A DNA stretch of 64,000 bases from Rhodospirillaceae bacterium (GTDB lineage Bacteria; Pseudomonadota; Alphaproteobacteria; Bin65): positions 55,453 through 119,452 of the forward strand of contig JAPPLJ010000026.1 of the NCBI GenBank assembly GCA_028819475.1. Reading direction: 5' to 3'. Below are positions 45,484 to 54,985 of this stretch, one piece after another. The notes under the pieces are model-generated. The model was not told the DNA's origin. It made no database searches and was given only the letters and a program-made list of their open reading frames with translations. Each line of letters starts with the position of its first letter. Position 1 is the first letter of the stretch. Both the position numbers and the translations under genes were made by a program.

Positions 45484-45966
45484 TTACACGCTCGGAATCG
45501 TATAGGCCCCGACCCCGACGATGTAGCGGCCGACCCGGATGACATAAGTCATCTTGGGCTGCATGGAGCGCGTGCAGGGGCTGTACCAGTTGTAACGGAC
45601 CCAGCCGCGGCCTGCCGGAGACGCGGCGCGGCGGCGGATGCGGGCATAGGGGCCGCCGGCGCCGTCAGGACCGACGACATTCGCTCCGACATGCTCCGGC
45701 CAGCCGCCGCTGGCCAGCATCGTGCCGTGGAAATCGAAGACGAAGACATAGAGGTCGCCGGCGCCGAAGCCGTGCGTCCGCGCGGTAAAGGCCGGCAGCG
45801 CCACCCCTGCGCCGTTCGACTTCAGGAAGGCCGCAGCCCGTTCCGCCAGCGCCCGGGCCCGTTCCTCGGTGGCCACGGGGCAGCGCGGGTCGAAAGCCCG
45901 TGCGCCGGGCGCGGCCGACAGGATCGACAGGAGGAGAAGCGCGGCCGCGGCCTTCCTGAACGGCAT
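45484..45966 (-). CDS. exported single-Cache-domain protein
   Basis: A 160-residue protein with signal peptide (residues 1-24, ending ARA) and one sCache_2-type ligand-binding fold (YVFVFDFHGTMLASGGWPEHVGANV, then WVRYNWYSPCTRSMQPKMTYV). There is no output domain, so it is a free periplasmic Cache protein, perhaps a ligand receptor for another system. It lies 17 bases downstream of the PDZ protein gene on the same strand. Confidence 0.8.
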   Translation of the reverse strand: MPFRKAAAALLLLSILSAAPGARAFDPRCPVATEERARALAERAAAFLKSNGAGVALPAFTARTHGFGAGDLYVFVFDFHGTMLASGGWPEHVGANVVGPDGAGGPYARIRRRAASPAGRGWVRYNWYSPCTRSMQPKMTYVIRVGRYIVGVGAYTIPSV

Positions 45967-45983
45967 GGCGGCGCCGGCGGGTT

Positions 45984-46970
45984 TCAGTGCAGTTTCGGCG
46001 GCTTGAGCATGCTGCCGCGATCGATGCTCCTGACCGAGACCTGGGAGACCTCGCCCTCGCGCGCGATTGTCAGTGGCACCCGGGTTCCGGCTGTGCCGGT
46101 TTCCCAGACCGTGCGGAAGAAATCCGGCAGATCGCCGACCGGCGAGCCCATGACCTGAAGCACGATATCGCCCGGCAGCAGCCCGGCCTTATGGGCCGGC
46201 CCGTCCTCGACCAGGCCGATGATGACGAGCTGGTCGGACACTTCGGCAGCATAGAGGCCGAGCCACGGGCGCGCGCTGCGGCTGGAGACGCCGTAGGTTT
46301 GCAGATCGCTCAACACCGGCGGCAGCAGATCGATCGGCACGATCATGTTGCCGTCGGAGCGCTGCTCGCCGCCGCGGGCGTTTTGCACGAACAGGGAGCC
46401 GACGCCGTAGAGCTTGCCGTCCGGTCCGATCAGGGCGGCGCCGCCCCAGTTGGGATGGGCCGGCGCGGTGAAGATCGCCTCGTCCAGGACGTATTCCCAA
46501 TAGCCGGCAAATTCGCGTTTGCCGACCACCCGGGCCGCCAGGGCATGTTCGTATCCGCCGTGCCCCGCGACCACGACCTTCGAGCCGGCGCCAAGGTTCC
46601 TCGAACTGCCGAATTCGAGCGCCGGACAATTCAGCCGCCCGAGCGCCTGGACCAGGCCGAAGCCGGTCTCGAAATCGTAGGCCACCGCGTGGCCCGGCAC
46701 CGCGGCGCCGCTATGGGTGTTGAGCCAGATCGTTTCGGCTTCGGTGGTGAGATAGCCGATGGTGAGGACAAGGCCGGATTCGTCGATCACGATGCCGTTG
46801 CCGGCCCGCTCCGTGCCCAGAATACCGGCGGTGAAGGCGTCCTCGGGGATTTCCGCCCGCAGGGCCACCATGGACTCGAGCACCCGGTCCAGATCGTAAT
46901 CGACCTCGTCCGGATTTGCCCGGTCGGTTTCCGCGAACGCCCAGTCGCCTTCGCTATCGTCGTCGCTCAT
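45984..46970 (-). CDS. HtrA-like PDZ protein lacking the serine protease triad
   Basis: A 328-residue trypsin-fold plus PDZ protein. The fold is recognisable (GNGIVIDESGLVLTIGYL, FTAPAHPNWGGAALIGPDGKL, and the PDZ region RPWLGLYAAEV to VPLTIAREG). The His of the usual TNxHV is replaced (LTIGYLT), the Asp position reads DFETGFG, and the catalytic GNSGG is NWGGA. All three triad positions are therefore lost. No signal peptide is visible, so a cytoplasmic binding or scaffold role is more likely than proteolysis. Confidence 0.8.
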   Translation of the reverse strand: MSDDDSEGDWAFAETDRANPDEVDYDLDRVLESMVALRAEIPEDAFTAGILGTERAGNGIVIDESGLVLTIGYLTTEAETIWLNTHSGAAVPGHAVAYDFETGFGLVQALGRLNCPALEFGSSRNLGAGSKVVVAGHGGYEHALAARVVGKREFAGYWEYVLDEAIFTAPAHPNWGGAALIGPDGKLYGVGSLFVQNARGGEQRSDGNMIVPIDLLPPVLSDLQTYGVSSRSARPWLGLYAAEVSDQLVIIGLVEDGPAHKAGLLPGDIVLQVMGSPVGDLPDFFRTVWETGTAGTRVPLTIAREGEVSQVSVRSIDRGSMLKPPKLH

Positions 46971-47038
46971 TCCCGGATGATAGCGCGCCGCGCCGCGGAA
47001 GCAATCGGCGAGACCGGGACGGGAGAGCGGGTGCCGGT

Positions 47039-49117
47039 TCAGGCGGCCTGCTCTTCCTCGATCGTGATCACCGGCTCCATCGCCGTCAGCTGCTCCGGCT
47101 CAAGATGGCAGGCGATGTTGTGGCGGTCGGCGAACTCACGCACCGGCGGCGCGGTCACGTCGCACACGCCCGGCATGGCATAGGGACAGCGGGTGCTGAA
47201 CACGCATCCGGAGGGCGGATTGGCCGGCGACGGCAGTTCGCCGGTCAACACGACCTTGCGTTTGTTCACCGACGTATCGGCGATCGGCACCGCCGACAGC
47301 AGCGCTTCGGTATAGGGATGGTAGGGCGGGGCGAAAATCTCGTCCGTCGTGCCCTTTTCCATGATCCGGCCGAGATACATCACGACGATGCGGTCGGCGA
47401 GATAGCGGACGACCGAAAGGTCGTGGCTGATGAACAGCAGCGTCGTGCGGTTCTCGCGCTGGATGTCCATCAGCAGGCCGGTGACCGCCGCCTGGACCGA
47501 CACGTCGAGTGCCGAGACCGGCTCGTCGGCGATGACGACCTTCGGATCGCCGGCGAAGGCGCGGGCGATGCCGACGCGCTGCTTCTGGCCGCCGGAGAGC
47601 TGGCGCGGTCGCCGCTTGGCGAAATCGCGCGGCAGCTTGACGATATCGAGCAATCTGTGGACCCGTTCCTCGACCTTTTCGCGGTCGGTCTCGACGCCGA
47701 ACTTCCGGATCACCCGGCCGATCTGGCCGCCCACGCTGTGGCTCGGGTTGAGCGTGTCGAACGGATTCTGGAACACCATCTGCAGGCGCGAGATCGTTTC
47801 CTCGTCGCGTTTCTGAACGGCCAGCTGGCCCAGTTTGACATCGTCGAGCGTAACTTCGCCGTCGGTTGCCGATTCCAGGCCCATCAGCACCTTGGCGAAG
47901 GTCGACTTGCCGCAGCCGGATTCGCCGACGATCGCGACCGTTTCGGCCTCCCGCGCCCGGAAATCGAGCGCCTCGTTGGCCTTGACGGTTTTCTTTTCGC
48001 CGGGGAGGAACAGGCCGCCGGTCTCGATCTCGTAGTGCTTCTGCAACTGCTGCACGTTGAGGACCACATCGCCCGCCTCGACCGGCGGACCGGGATCCGG
48101 CAGCTCGAGCGGCACCGACCAGTCGATCTCCCTGAAGCGGACGCAGCGCACGGCGTGGCGCTCGCCGGCCCCGGTATCCTCCATCGGGATCAGTCCGTGG
48201 TCACAGCGGCCGGCCTCGAAATAGTCGCAGCGCGGGCCGAAATAGCAGCCCTCCGGCCGGTCGTGCGGCAGCGGAAGCTGGCCGCGGATCGGCAGCAGCG
48301 GCCGCGCGTTCTTGTCGGCGCTCGGCAGCGGGATCGACGAGAACAGGCCCCGCGTATAGGGATGGCGCATGTTGTCGAACACGTCGGTGATGCTGCCGTT
48401 CTCGACGGCTTCGCCCGAATACATCACGGTCAGGCGGTCGCAGGTCTCCAGGATCAGCCCCAGATTGTGGGAAATGTAGATCATGGAGGTGCCGAACTCC
48501 GAGGAAATGTCCTTGATGAGTTCGACGATGCCGGCCTCCACCGTGACGTCGAGCGCGGTCGTCGGCTCATCCAGCAGCAGCAGCCGCGGATTGGCGAGCA
48601 GCGCCATGGCGATCACGACACGCTGCTGCTGGCCGCCGGATATCTGGTGCGGATAGGCATTCATGATACGCAGCGGGTCGGGCAGGCGCACCTTGGCGAG
48701 CATCTGCTCCGCCCTGTCGTAGGCCGCTTCCTTCGAGGTCTCCGCTTCGTGGTAGAGCGGCACTTCGGCGAGCTGTTCGCCGATCCGCATGGCCGGATTG
48801 AGCGACGCCATCGGCTCCTGGTAGACCATGGAAATCTTGGAGCCGCGAATCTGGCGCAATTCCTCGCCGCTCATGGTGCGCATGTCGCGCCCCTCGAAGA
48901 AGATTTCGCCGCCGGTGATGCCGCCGTTCTTGCCCATATAGTTCATGACGGCGAGCGCGACCGTGGACTTGCCGCAGCCCGATTCGCCGACGATTCCGTG
49001 GGCTTCGCCGGGCATCAGCTTCAGGTTGAAATCGACGACCGCGGGGATCTCGCCGGCGCGGACATAGTAGGAAATGCTGAGATTCCGGCACTCCAGGACA
49101 GGAGTCGCGTCGTTCAT
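47039..49117 (-). CDS. dipeptide/oligopeptide ABC transporter, fused double ATP-binding protein
   Basis: A 692-residue protein with two complete ABC domains equal to DppD plus DppF. Both halves have Walker [10 protein letters not shown]. Signatures are ISGGQQQRV in the first and LSGGQKQRV in the second. Each ends in an oligopeptide-ABC C-terminal region with cysteines ([25 protein letters not shown]). It is the last gene of a four-gene importer operon (receptor, two permeases, ATPase). The substrate may be a peptide, a glycoside or another solute; its location beside the hydroquinone genes hints at a related compound (inference). Confidence 0.93.
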   Translation of the reverse strand: MNDATPVLECRNLSISYYVRAGEIPAVVDFNLKLMPGEAHGIVGESGCGKSTVALAVMNYMGKNGGITGGEIFFEGRDMRTMSGEELRQIRGSKISMVYQEPMASLNPAMRIGEQLAEVPLYHEAETSKEAAYDRAEQMLAKVRLPDPLRIMNAYPHQISGGQQQRVVIAMALLANPRLLLLDEPTTALDVTVEAGIVELIKDISSEFGTSMIYISHNLGLILETCDRLTVMYSGEAVENGSITDVFDNMRHPYTRGLFSSIPLPSADKNARPLLPIRGQLPLPHDRPEGCYFGPRCDYFEAGRCDHGLIPMEDTGAGERHAVRCVRFREIDWSVPLELPDPGPPVEAGDVVLNVQQLQKHYEIETGGLFLPGEKKTVKANEALDFRAREAETVAIVGESGCGKSTFAKVLMGLESATDGEVTLDDVKLGQLAVQKRDEETISRLQMVFQNPFDTLNPSHSVGGQIGRVIRKFGVETDREKVEERVHRLLDIVKLPRDFAKRRPRQLSGGQKQRVGIARAFAGDPKVVIADEPVSALDVSVQAAVTGLLMDIQRENRTTLLFISHDLSVVRYLADRIVVMYLGRIMEKGTTDEIFAPPYHPYTEALLSAVPIADTSVNKRKVVLTGELPSPANPPSGCVFSTRCPYAMPGVCDVTAPPVREFADRHNIACHLEPEQLTAMEPVITIEEEQAA

Positions 49118-49132
49118 GTCAATCTCCCGTCC

Positions 49133-50158
49133 CTAGTCGCGCAGACTCATTTCGCGCAGGCCGTCGGCCATCAGGTTGAAGCCCAGGATCAGGCTCGATA
49201 CGGCCAGCGCCGGGATCAGCAGCATGTAGGAGAACTTCCAGACCATGAGGTTGGAAGCTTCCTTGATCATCAGGCCCCAATCCGGATCCGGCGGCTGCAG
49301 GCCGAGGCCGAGGAAGGTCAGCGTGGTGATCGCCACCGTGGTGTAGCCGAGGCGCAGGCAGGCATCGACGATGATCGGTCCGCGCACGTTGGGCAGCAGT
49401 TCCCACACCATGATGCGGAGCGGATGCTCGCCGCGTGTCTGCGCGGCGAAGACGTAGTCCCGCGTCTTGTTGTCGAGCGCGAGGCCGCGCACGATACGCA
49501 TGATCGCCGGCGCCGAGGCGAAGGTGACCGCGATGACGATGTTGAAGCCGCTCGGTCCGAGATAGTTCAGGATCAGGATGAACAGCACCATCACCGGGAA
49601 GGACAGCAGCACGTTGGAGACGAAGGAGATGATCTCGTCCCAGATGCCGCTGATATAGCCGGCGATCAGGCCGAAGATGCAGCCGACGACATAGGCGACC
49701 GCGGTTGCCGTCACGCCCCAGACGAGGACGCGCTGGCAGCCCCACAGCATGCGGGAGAGCATGTCCCGGCCCTTGAGGTCGGTGCCCAGCCAGAAAGTGA
49801 TGTCGCCCATCTCGGTCCCGGGTGACGCGAAGGGCCGGATCGGCTTGTTGGGATCGAGCAGGGGCAGGTAGGGCACCGAAACGGCGATGAACACCCAGAA
49901 GAAGACTAGGGTGCCGCCCAGCACCGCGACCCAGGATTCGCGCCAGCTCGCCATGGCGATGGCGTAGAGGATCAGCGTCGCCGGGACCGCCGGGGCCAGC
50001 ACAATTTCCCGGATTCCCGCTTTCGCCAGCGGTTCGCCGAACATGACGTAGCCGACCAGCGGAATGATCATCAGCAGGCAGAGGACGATCAGCACCCTCG
50101 GCCGCTTCAGACGCTGCATCAGCGACAGGCGCGGCGCCGGCATGGTGGTATCCGTCAT
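49133..50158 (-). CDS. dipeptide-type ABC transporter permease (DppC family)
   Basis: Permease of 341 residues. The transport domain includes GTDLKGRDMLSRMLWGCQRVLVWG, and the EAA-type loop is DYVFAAQTRGEHPLRIMVWELLPN. Additional N-terminal hydrophobic helices make it longer than typical DppC (about 300). It is separated by 9 bases from the upstream permease. Confidence 0.92.
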   Translation of the reverse strand: MTDTTMPAPRLSLMQRLKRPRVLIVLCLLMIIPLVGYVMFGEPLAKAGIREIVLAPAVPATLILYAIAMASWRESWVAVLGGTLVFFWVFIAVSVPYLPLLDPNKPIRPFASPGTEMGDITFWLGTDLKGRDMLSRMLWGCQRVLVWGVTATAVAYVVGCIFGLIAGYISGIWDEIISFVSNVLLSFPVMVLFILILNYLGPSGFNIVIAVTFASAPAIMRIVRGLALDNKTRDYVFAAQTRGEHPLRIMVWELLPNVRGPIIVDACLRLGYTTVAITTLTFLGLGLQPPDPDWGLMIKEASNLMVWKFSYMLLIPALAVSSLILGFNLMADGLREMSLRD

Positions 50159-50167
50159 CGCCGCCTC

Positions 50168-51118
50168 CTAGCTGAACCGGATGCGCGGGTTTAGGAAGGT
50201 GTACCCGACGTCCGAAATGATCTGGGAAAGCACGGCGACGAAGACCGCGACCAGGGTCGCCGCCTGGATGACGTAGACATCGCCGAACAGGGCAGCCTCG
50301 AGCAGCATCTTGCCGAAGCCGTTGAACTGGAAGAACACCTCCACCACCACGACGCCGGACAGAAGCCAGTTGAGCTGCAGCACGATCACCGTGAACGGCG
50401 CGATCAGCGCGTTGCGCAGCGCGTGCCGCATGATCACCCGGGCATAGGGAATGCCCTTCAGCACGGCGGTCCGGATGTATTGCGAGGTCATCACCTCGGC
50501 CATCGATGCCCGCGTCATGCGCGCCACATAGCCGAAGTCGTAAAGCACCAGCGTGAGGACCGGCAGAATCAGCTCTGCCGAATTCCATCCGCCGGTCATC
50601 GCCGATTTCGCGGGCAGCCAGCCGAGGCCCAGCGCGATGATGACGGTGAGCAGGATTGCGGTCGCGATCTCGGGGATCGAGGTCGTGAAGACGGCGATGA
50701 AGGACACCGATCTGTCCTGTAGCGAGCCCTCCTTCATGCCCGCAACGATCCCGAAGACCAGCGACAGCGGAATCATCAGGAAGAAGACCCAGAAGGCGAG
50801 GATGCCCGTATTGACCAGCCGTTCGCCCATCACCTGCGAAACCGGCGCGTTCTTCTCGAAGGACTTGCCGAAATCGCCCTGCAGCAGACCGCCGACCCAT
50901 TGGGCGTAGCGTTCGTACACGGGCACGTCGAGGCCCTTGCTCTTCAGCCACTTCTGATAGTCGTGGTCCGACATCGCGGCGACGGAGAAGCCGCCGAGTT
51001 CGGCCGTGGCGATCTGTTTCTTAAATTTGTCGCTGTCGAAAATGACGAACAGCACCAGCGACACCACCACCATGATGAGAATCATCTGGAGGAGGCGCCG
51101 GGCGATCAGCTTGAGCAT
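50168..51118 (-). CDS. dipeptide-type ABC transporter permease (DppB family)
   Basis: Permease of 316 residues. The N-terminal MLKLIARRLLQMILIMVVVSL and the EAA loop (YIRTAVLKGIPYARVIMRHALRNAL) are typical of DppB. A periplasmic segment between helix 1 and the transport domain is slightly expanded. Confidence 0.93.
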   Translation of the reverse strand: MLKLIARRLLQMILIMVVVSLVLFVIFDSDKFKKQIATAELGGFSVAAMSDHDYQKWLKSKGLDVPVYERYAQWVGGLLQGDFGKSFEKNAPVSQVMGERLVNTGILAFWVFFLMIPLSLVFGIVAGMKEGSLQDRSVSFIAVFTTSIPEIATAILLTVIIALGLGWLPAKSAMTGGWNSAELILPVLTLVLYDFGYVARMTRASMAEVMTSQYIRTAVLKGIPYARVIMRHALRNALIAPFTVIVLQLNWLLSGVVVVEVFFQFNGFGKMLLEAALFGDVYVIQAATLVAVFVAVLSQIISDVGYTFLNPRIRFS

Positions 51119-51191
51119 GAGAAGCCTGCCGGTCGGTGATCAGGAAAAACGCCCCGGCCAATTCCGGCCGGGGCGTCTCGATTTCCTGGGG

Positions 51192-52901
51192 CTATGCCAT
51201 CCAGACCTTGTTGAACTGGTGGAAGCCCGTCGGGTGCATCACATAGCCGTGCACGTTCTTCAGCGCGGCCGTATAGACCGGCTGGTAGATCGGCAGGACC
51301 ATCACGGCCGCGTCCTGGAGGAGCTTTTCGACCTTCTCCATCTTCGCGCGCCGCGCCTCGACGTCGAACGTCGCTTCTGCGTCGCTCAGCGCGTCGTCGA
51401 ACTCCTTGCTGGCGTAGTGGGTCTCGTTCCACGGCACGCCGGTCCGGTAGCCCAGACCCATCACCATGGTGCCGAGCGCACGGTGCGTCCAGGCCGTGGC
51501 GCCGAACGGCGTCGTGTCCCAGACCTCCCAGTATTTCGACGATGGCATCACGTTGATCTTCAGCTTGATGCCCGCCGCCTTCACCTGGTCGCGCAGGGCC
51601 TCGCACACGGTCTGTTGCCACGGACCGTTGGTGTTGCCGACGTCGATGGTCAGCTCGATGCCGTTCGGATACCCGGCCTCGGCCAGCATCTTCTTCGAAC
51701 CCGCAATGTCCTGCTTGAGATCCGGCAGTGCGAAATATTCCGGATGCACCGGCGCAACGTGGTGGTTCTGGCCGATGTCGCCGCCCTTCGGATAGACCAG
51801 GCTCTTGATCTTCGCGTTGTCGGCCGCCATCACGACGGCCTGGCGCAGCTTGTGGTTATCGAACGGCTTCTTCGAGATCTGCATCCGGCAGCACAGGGTG
51901 CGCGCCGTCCGCGCCGGGAAGATATTGACCGGCAGGGACGTGGCGAGCGCCATTTGCTCGACCGTGAATTCGAGGATGGCGTCGACCTGGTTCGAAGCGA
52001 GCGCCGAAAGCTGGTTCTCGTTCGAGAAGTTGTAGTACTGGATTTCGTCCAGATAGACCGCGCCGCCCCAGTATTTGAACGGCTTGCCGTTCGTCATCTT
52101 GGAGACGCGCTTGAGGATGCACTGCTTGCCGACCTCGAGCGACGCCAGGGTGTACGGGCCCGTGCCGATCGGGTTTTTCGACAGCGGCCGCTTGAAGGAC
52201 GGATGCAGGATCGCCGCCGGATAGTGGTAGCAATCCTCCGGCACGGACAGGACCGGCTTCGAAAGGTTGAAGCGCACGGTGTATTTGTCGAGCGCCTCGA
52301 CGGCGTTCTCGATCCCCACCATGATCGCCTTGCCCTTCTTGTCCTTCTTGCCGCTGTCCTTGCGCATGGCGCCGAAGGTCGCGAGACCGACGTTCGAGGT
52401 GCCGAGGCCCGGAGTCAGCCAGCGCTTGACGTTCGAGACGACGTGATCGGCGACCAGTTCCTCGCCGTTGTGCCACATCACGCCCTTGCGCAGCTTGAAG
52501 GTCCAGGTCTTCAGGTCCTTCGACGGCGTCCAGCTCTCCGCCAGCATCGGCCGGGTGATGTTGTCCGGGCCTGTCATCGACAGGTATTCGACGATATGGC
52601 GTGCCTGGTTCGACATCTCGATCCACGAGAATGTCGCCGAATCCTCCATCTTCTGGATCGCCATGCCGACGCGAAGCTTGCCACCCTTCTTGGCTTTCGG
52701 ATCGTCGGCCGGGAAGGGGGAGTTCTCCAGCGCCCAGGCCGGAGACGGGATGCCCGCCATGGCATAGGCGGCGCCCGCCGACACGCCCAGAAGGGCGGCG
52801 ACGCGGACGAATTCGCGACGGTCCATCCTGCCGTCCTTCATCACCTCATAGGCTTCATGGACTTTCGGATGATCGTCTTTGCGCGGTTTGAGAAACGACA
52901 T
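51192..52901 (-). CDS. peptide-type ABC transporter substrate-binding protein (Tat signal)
   Basis: SBP family-5 receptor of 569 residues. ATG 52901 follows a strong GGAGG site, so the longer frame to 53075 is rejected. The N-terminus carries a twin-arginine signal (MDRREFVRVAALLGVSAGAA) and is cleaved near PAWA. The mature protein shows LAESWTPSKDLKTWTFKLRKGVMWHNG, the family-5 signature. First gene of the importer operon, divergent from hapC across a 334-base regulatory gap. Confidence 0.93.
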   Translation of the reverse strand: MSFLKPRKDDHPKVHEAYEVMKDGRMDRREFVRVAALLGVSAGAAYAMAGIPSPAWALENSPFPADDPKAKKGGKLRVGMAIQKMEDSATFSWIEMSNQARHIVEYLSMTGPDNITRPMLAESWTPSKDLKTWTFKLRKGVMWHNGEELVADHVVSNVKRWLTPGLGTSNVGLATFGAMRKDSGKKDKKGKAIMVGIENAVEALDKYTVRFNLSKPVLSVPEDCYHYPAAILHPSFKRPLSKNPIGTGPYTLASLEVGKQCILKRVSKMTNGKPFKYWGGAVYLDEIQYYNFSNENQLSALASNQVDAILEFTVEQMALATSLPVNIFPARTARTLCCRMQISKKPFDNHKLRQAVVMAADNAKIKSLVYPKGGDIGQNHHVAPVHPEYFALPDLKQDIAGSKKMLAEAGYPNGIELTIDVGNTNGPWQQTVCEALRDQVKAAGIKLKINVMPSSKYWEVWDTTPFGATAWTHRALGTMVMGLGYRTGVPWNETHYASKEFDDALSDAEATFDVEARRAKMEKVEKLLQDAAVMVLPIYQPVYTAALKNVHGYVMHPTGFHQFNKVWMA

Positions 52902-53114
52902 GTTTCCTCCCTGGGTCACGGTTATCCAGCGCATGACCTTGTCCGGGGAAGCGTTCGTCTCCGGGGAGTGCCGCCATACGCTGCGGACGGCAACCATATC
53001 ATTTTCGATTGCCGGGAAAAGCATCATTTTCATTTCGCGAACTATTGCAAAAAACAATTTAACGTTATCGGGCATACGGTTCAGGGCACAAAGATTGATC
53101 GTTGCTTCGGCTTT

Positions 53115-53168
53115 GCCGGATGTCTGAATTACCCCGAATTACAGGGAAGATTGTTGTTGACATCCGGC
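53115..53168. repeat. inverted repeat in the divergent promoter region
   Basis: GCCGGATGTC (53115-53124) and GACATCCGGC (53159-53168) are exact complements 34 bases apart. The right arm overlaps the -35 of the hapC promoter. Between them GAATTAC occurs twice. It may be a regulator site or a transcript hairpin for the divergent importer gene. The rest of the 52902-53235 gap is AT-richer than the surroundings, with nothing else recognised. Confidence 0.5.
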
Positions 53169-53185
53169 AATGCGGTGGTTTATGT
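53157..53185 (+). promoter_or_regulatory. sigma70-type promoter of the hydroquinone operon
   Basis: TTGACA (53157-53162), a 17-base spacer and TTATGT (53180-53185). The -35 is a perfect consensus. The expected transcript start near 53192 lies within the tandem operator palindromes, about 45 bases before the GTG of hapC. Confidence 0.7.
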
Positions 53186-53217
53186 TCGTTAATTGAACAA
53201 AAGTTCGAATATCGAAC
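53184..53217 (+). promoter_or_regulatory. tandem 15-bp palindromic operators, IclR/PcaR type
   Basis: GTTCGTTAATTGAAC (53184-53198) and GTTCGAATATCGAAC (53203-53217) lie 19 bases centre to centre, overlapping the -10 and transcript start. The second has perfect GTTCGA/TCGAAC arms. Both resemble the GTTCGATAATCGCAC-type site described for PcaR. The IclR protein at 62949-63743 is the natural candidate ligand-responsive factor. Confidence 0.6.
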
Positions 53218-53235
53218 ATTTTGAGGAGGAAGACC

Positions 53236-53754
53236 GTGACGGACTACAAGACCGTATTCGGCGGCTTGAACGACTTTACGCCGGGCGGCGTCGACGCCAT
53301 CGACGACAACCCGAAAAACTATGTGTTCTCCAACGTGTTCGACGTTGCGGCCCGGAGTGCGCCCTACGAACGCGTCGCCGTCGGCAAGAACCTCGAATAT
53401 GTCATGGAGGCGGTGCGCGCCGAGGGGCAGTCTCCCTGGTATGCCTGCGCCCACGACGAATTCGCCCTGTGCATGGACGGCGAAGTGGAGATCCATCTGG
53501 TCAAGCCGGACGATGCCGACAGCCTGCTCGATCCGGACAGCGAGGGGGCCGTCGTTCTCGACGAGGCACCCGACGGCAGGAAGATGGGACGCATCGTGTT
53601 GCGCCGCGGCCACCAGGCCCTGCTGCCCGGCGGCTCCGCCTACCGCTTCGAGGCCGGCGCTCCCGCCGTGATCCTGACCCAGACGATCCAGGGCCCGGCC
53701 ACGGTCGAGCGCTGGGCCGAAATCTGCCATTCCGAGAGCCTTTCGGCCAGCTGA
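53236..53754 (+). CDS. hapC: hydroquinone 1,2-dioxygenase small subunit (HapC/PnpC type)
   Basis: Cupin-like protein of 172 residues, matching the ~18 kDa small subunit of two-component Fe(II) hydroquinone dioxygenases. These open hydroquinone to 4-hydroxymuconic semialdehyde. It starts DYKTVFGGLNDFTPGGVD; the cupin core includes CAHDEFALCMDGEVEIHLV. The start is GTG 53236 after GAGGAGGAAG; a TTG at 53221 overlaps that ribosome site. Assignment depends strongly on the context of the large subunit, the semialdehyde dehydrogenase and the maleylacetate reductase that follow. Confidence 0.85.
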   Translation: MTDYKTVFGGLNDFTPGGVDAIDDNPKNYVFSNVFDVAARSAPYERVAVGKNLEYVMEAVRAEGQSPWYACAHDEFALCMDGEVEIHLVKPDDADSLLDPDSEGAVVLDEAPDGRKMGRIVLRRGHQALLPGGSAYRFEAGAPAVILTQTIQGPATVERWAEICHSESLSAS

Positions 53755-53798
53755 CGCCGCCGCCAGCCGGAACACACCGCATTCGAGAGGACCGACCG

Positions 53799-54794
53799 AT
53801 GACCGAAGCCCTGCAAACCCACTACAAGATCAATCCAGCCTCCAACGAGACCGGCTACAAGTCCTACGAGGCCGGCTCCTTCACCTTCAAACGCGACGAA
53901 TACTTCGTCGCCATCGCCTGGCCCAAGGGCGCCCACACCATGGCCGCCGACGGCTTCATGCGCGCCATGATGCGCACCGTCGCCTGGGGCTTCTTCTACG
54001 GCACGCTGAGCTACGATCCGGTGTTCGGCACGACGAACCACTACGGCATCGTCGACATGTTCGCCGGCACCTATCATCCGGTGTTCAAGGAAAACGGCCG
54101 CGACCATCTCGAGAAGTTCAAGGCCGAGGACCTGCTGGAGCTGTTCCGCGACCTGGTCGACGACTGGACCAACGAAGGCTACGACCCGTTCGCCGCGCCG
54201 GGAGAGGACGACGCCGGCCAGCCCTGGGGCCGCAAGAACGGCAACAACGCAGACGCCGTCACCCGGATTCGCGTGACGGCAAACCGGATGGTGGGCCTGC
54301 CGGGCGATGCCGTAATCCGCACCGACGAGAACGGCTATCCGCAGAACCGCATGTTCGCTGACGTTTCGTCGGATCAGCCGCTGGTCGAAATCGAGCCCGG
54401 CTTCGAGGACGAAGTCGCCGCGTTCAATCTCTACGATTATCTGTCCCGCTCCGACGTGACCTGGAACCCCTCGGTCTGCTCGGTGGTCAAGGAGAGCCTG
54501 TTCTGCCCGACGTCGGAGGAGTTCATCCTGCCGGTCGAGCACGGCAACGACCGCTGCGAATGGTTCGTGCAGCTGTCCGACGAGATCACCTGGGAGGTCA
54601 AGGACAAGGAGACCGGCAAGCCGCGCAGCCGCATCGTCATGCGGGCGGGCGACGTCGCCTGCATGCCGGCCGATATCCGGCACCAGGGCTACAGCCCGAA
54701 GCGGTCGATGCTGCTGGTCTGGGAAAACGCCAGCCCGCGCATCCCGGACATGATCCAGAGCGGCGAGGCGCCGGTCGTCGCGGTGCAGTTCTAG
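53799..54794 (+). CDS. hapD: hydroquinone 1,2-dioxygenase large subunit (HapD/PnpD type)
   Basis: A 331-residue cupin-type protein, the size of the ~38 kDa catalytic subunit. The C-terminal segment EEFILPVEHGNDRCEWFVQL, with RAGDVACMPADIRHQGYSPK and SMLLVWENASP, is characteristic of the HapD/PnpD family. His residues in VEHGND and DIRHQG and the acidic residues nearby are candidate iron ligands. It starts at ATG 53799, 44 bases after hapC. The two subunits form the ring-cleaving enzyme in the cytoplasm. Confidence 0.88.
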   Translation: MTEALQTHYKINPASNETGYKSYEAGSFTFKRDEYFVAIAWPKGAHTMAADGFMRAMMRTVAWGFFYGTLSYDPVFGTTNHYGIVDMFAGTYHPVFKENGRDHLEKFKAEDLLELFRDLVDDWTNEGYDPFAAPGEDDAGQPWGRKNGNNADAVTRIRVTANRMVGLPGDAVIRTDENGYPQNRMFADVSSDQPLVEIEPGFEDEVAAFNLYDYLSRSDVTWNPSVCSVVKESLFCPTSEEFILPVEHGNDRCEWFVQLSDEITWEVKDKETGKPRSRIVMRAGDVACMPADIRHQGYSPKRSMLLVWENASPRIPDMIQSGEAPVVAVQF

Positions 54795-54800
54795 CGCCGT

Positions 54801-54955
54801 CCTTCGAGACGGGGCTTCGAGACGCGGTTCTGCGAACCGCTCCTCAGCCCCTCCTCAGGACGAAGTGAAATTCTATCGGAAGATCGTTTCGCCTTCACCC
54901 TGAGGAGGCCATTGAGGAGGCGCGAAGCGCCGTCTCGAAATGGCCATCTCGAAGG
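54801..54955. repeat. palindromic dispersed repeat, copy A
   Basis: A 155-base element starting 6 bases after the hapD stop. Outer arms are CCTTCGAGACG and CATCTCGAAGG; nested arms are TTCGAGACGC and GCCGTCTCGAA, plus CTCCTCA and TGAGGAG blocks. The whole folds as a long hairpin. The right half is almost identical to copy B at 58951-59109, while the central part differs. Confidence 0.85.
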
Positions 54956-54985
54956 AGGCCCGGGCGTTCCAGGGAGGACAACAGC

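Noticed and set aside
46916..49825. 969-codon plus-strand frame
   Set aside because: Antisense to the fused ABC ATPase and permease genes; composition is that of a third-position shadow.
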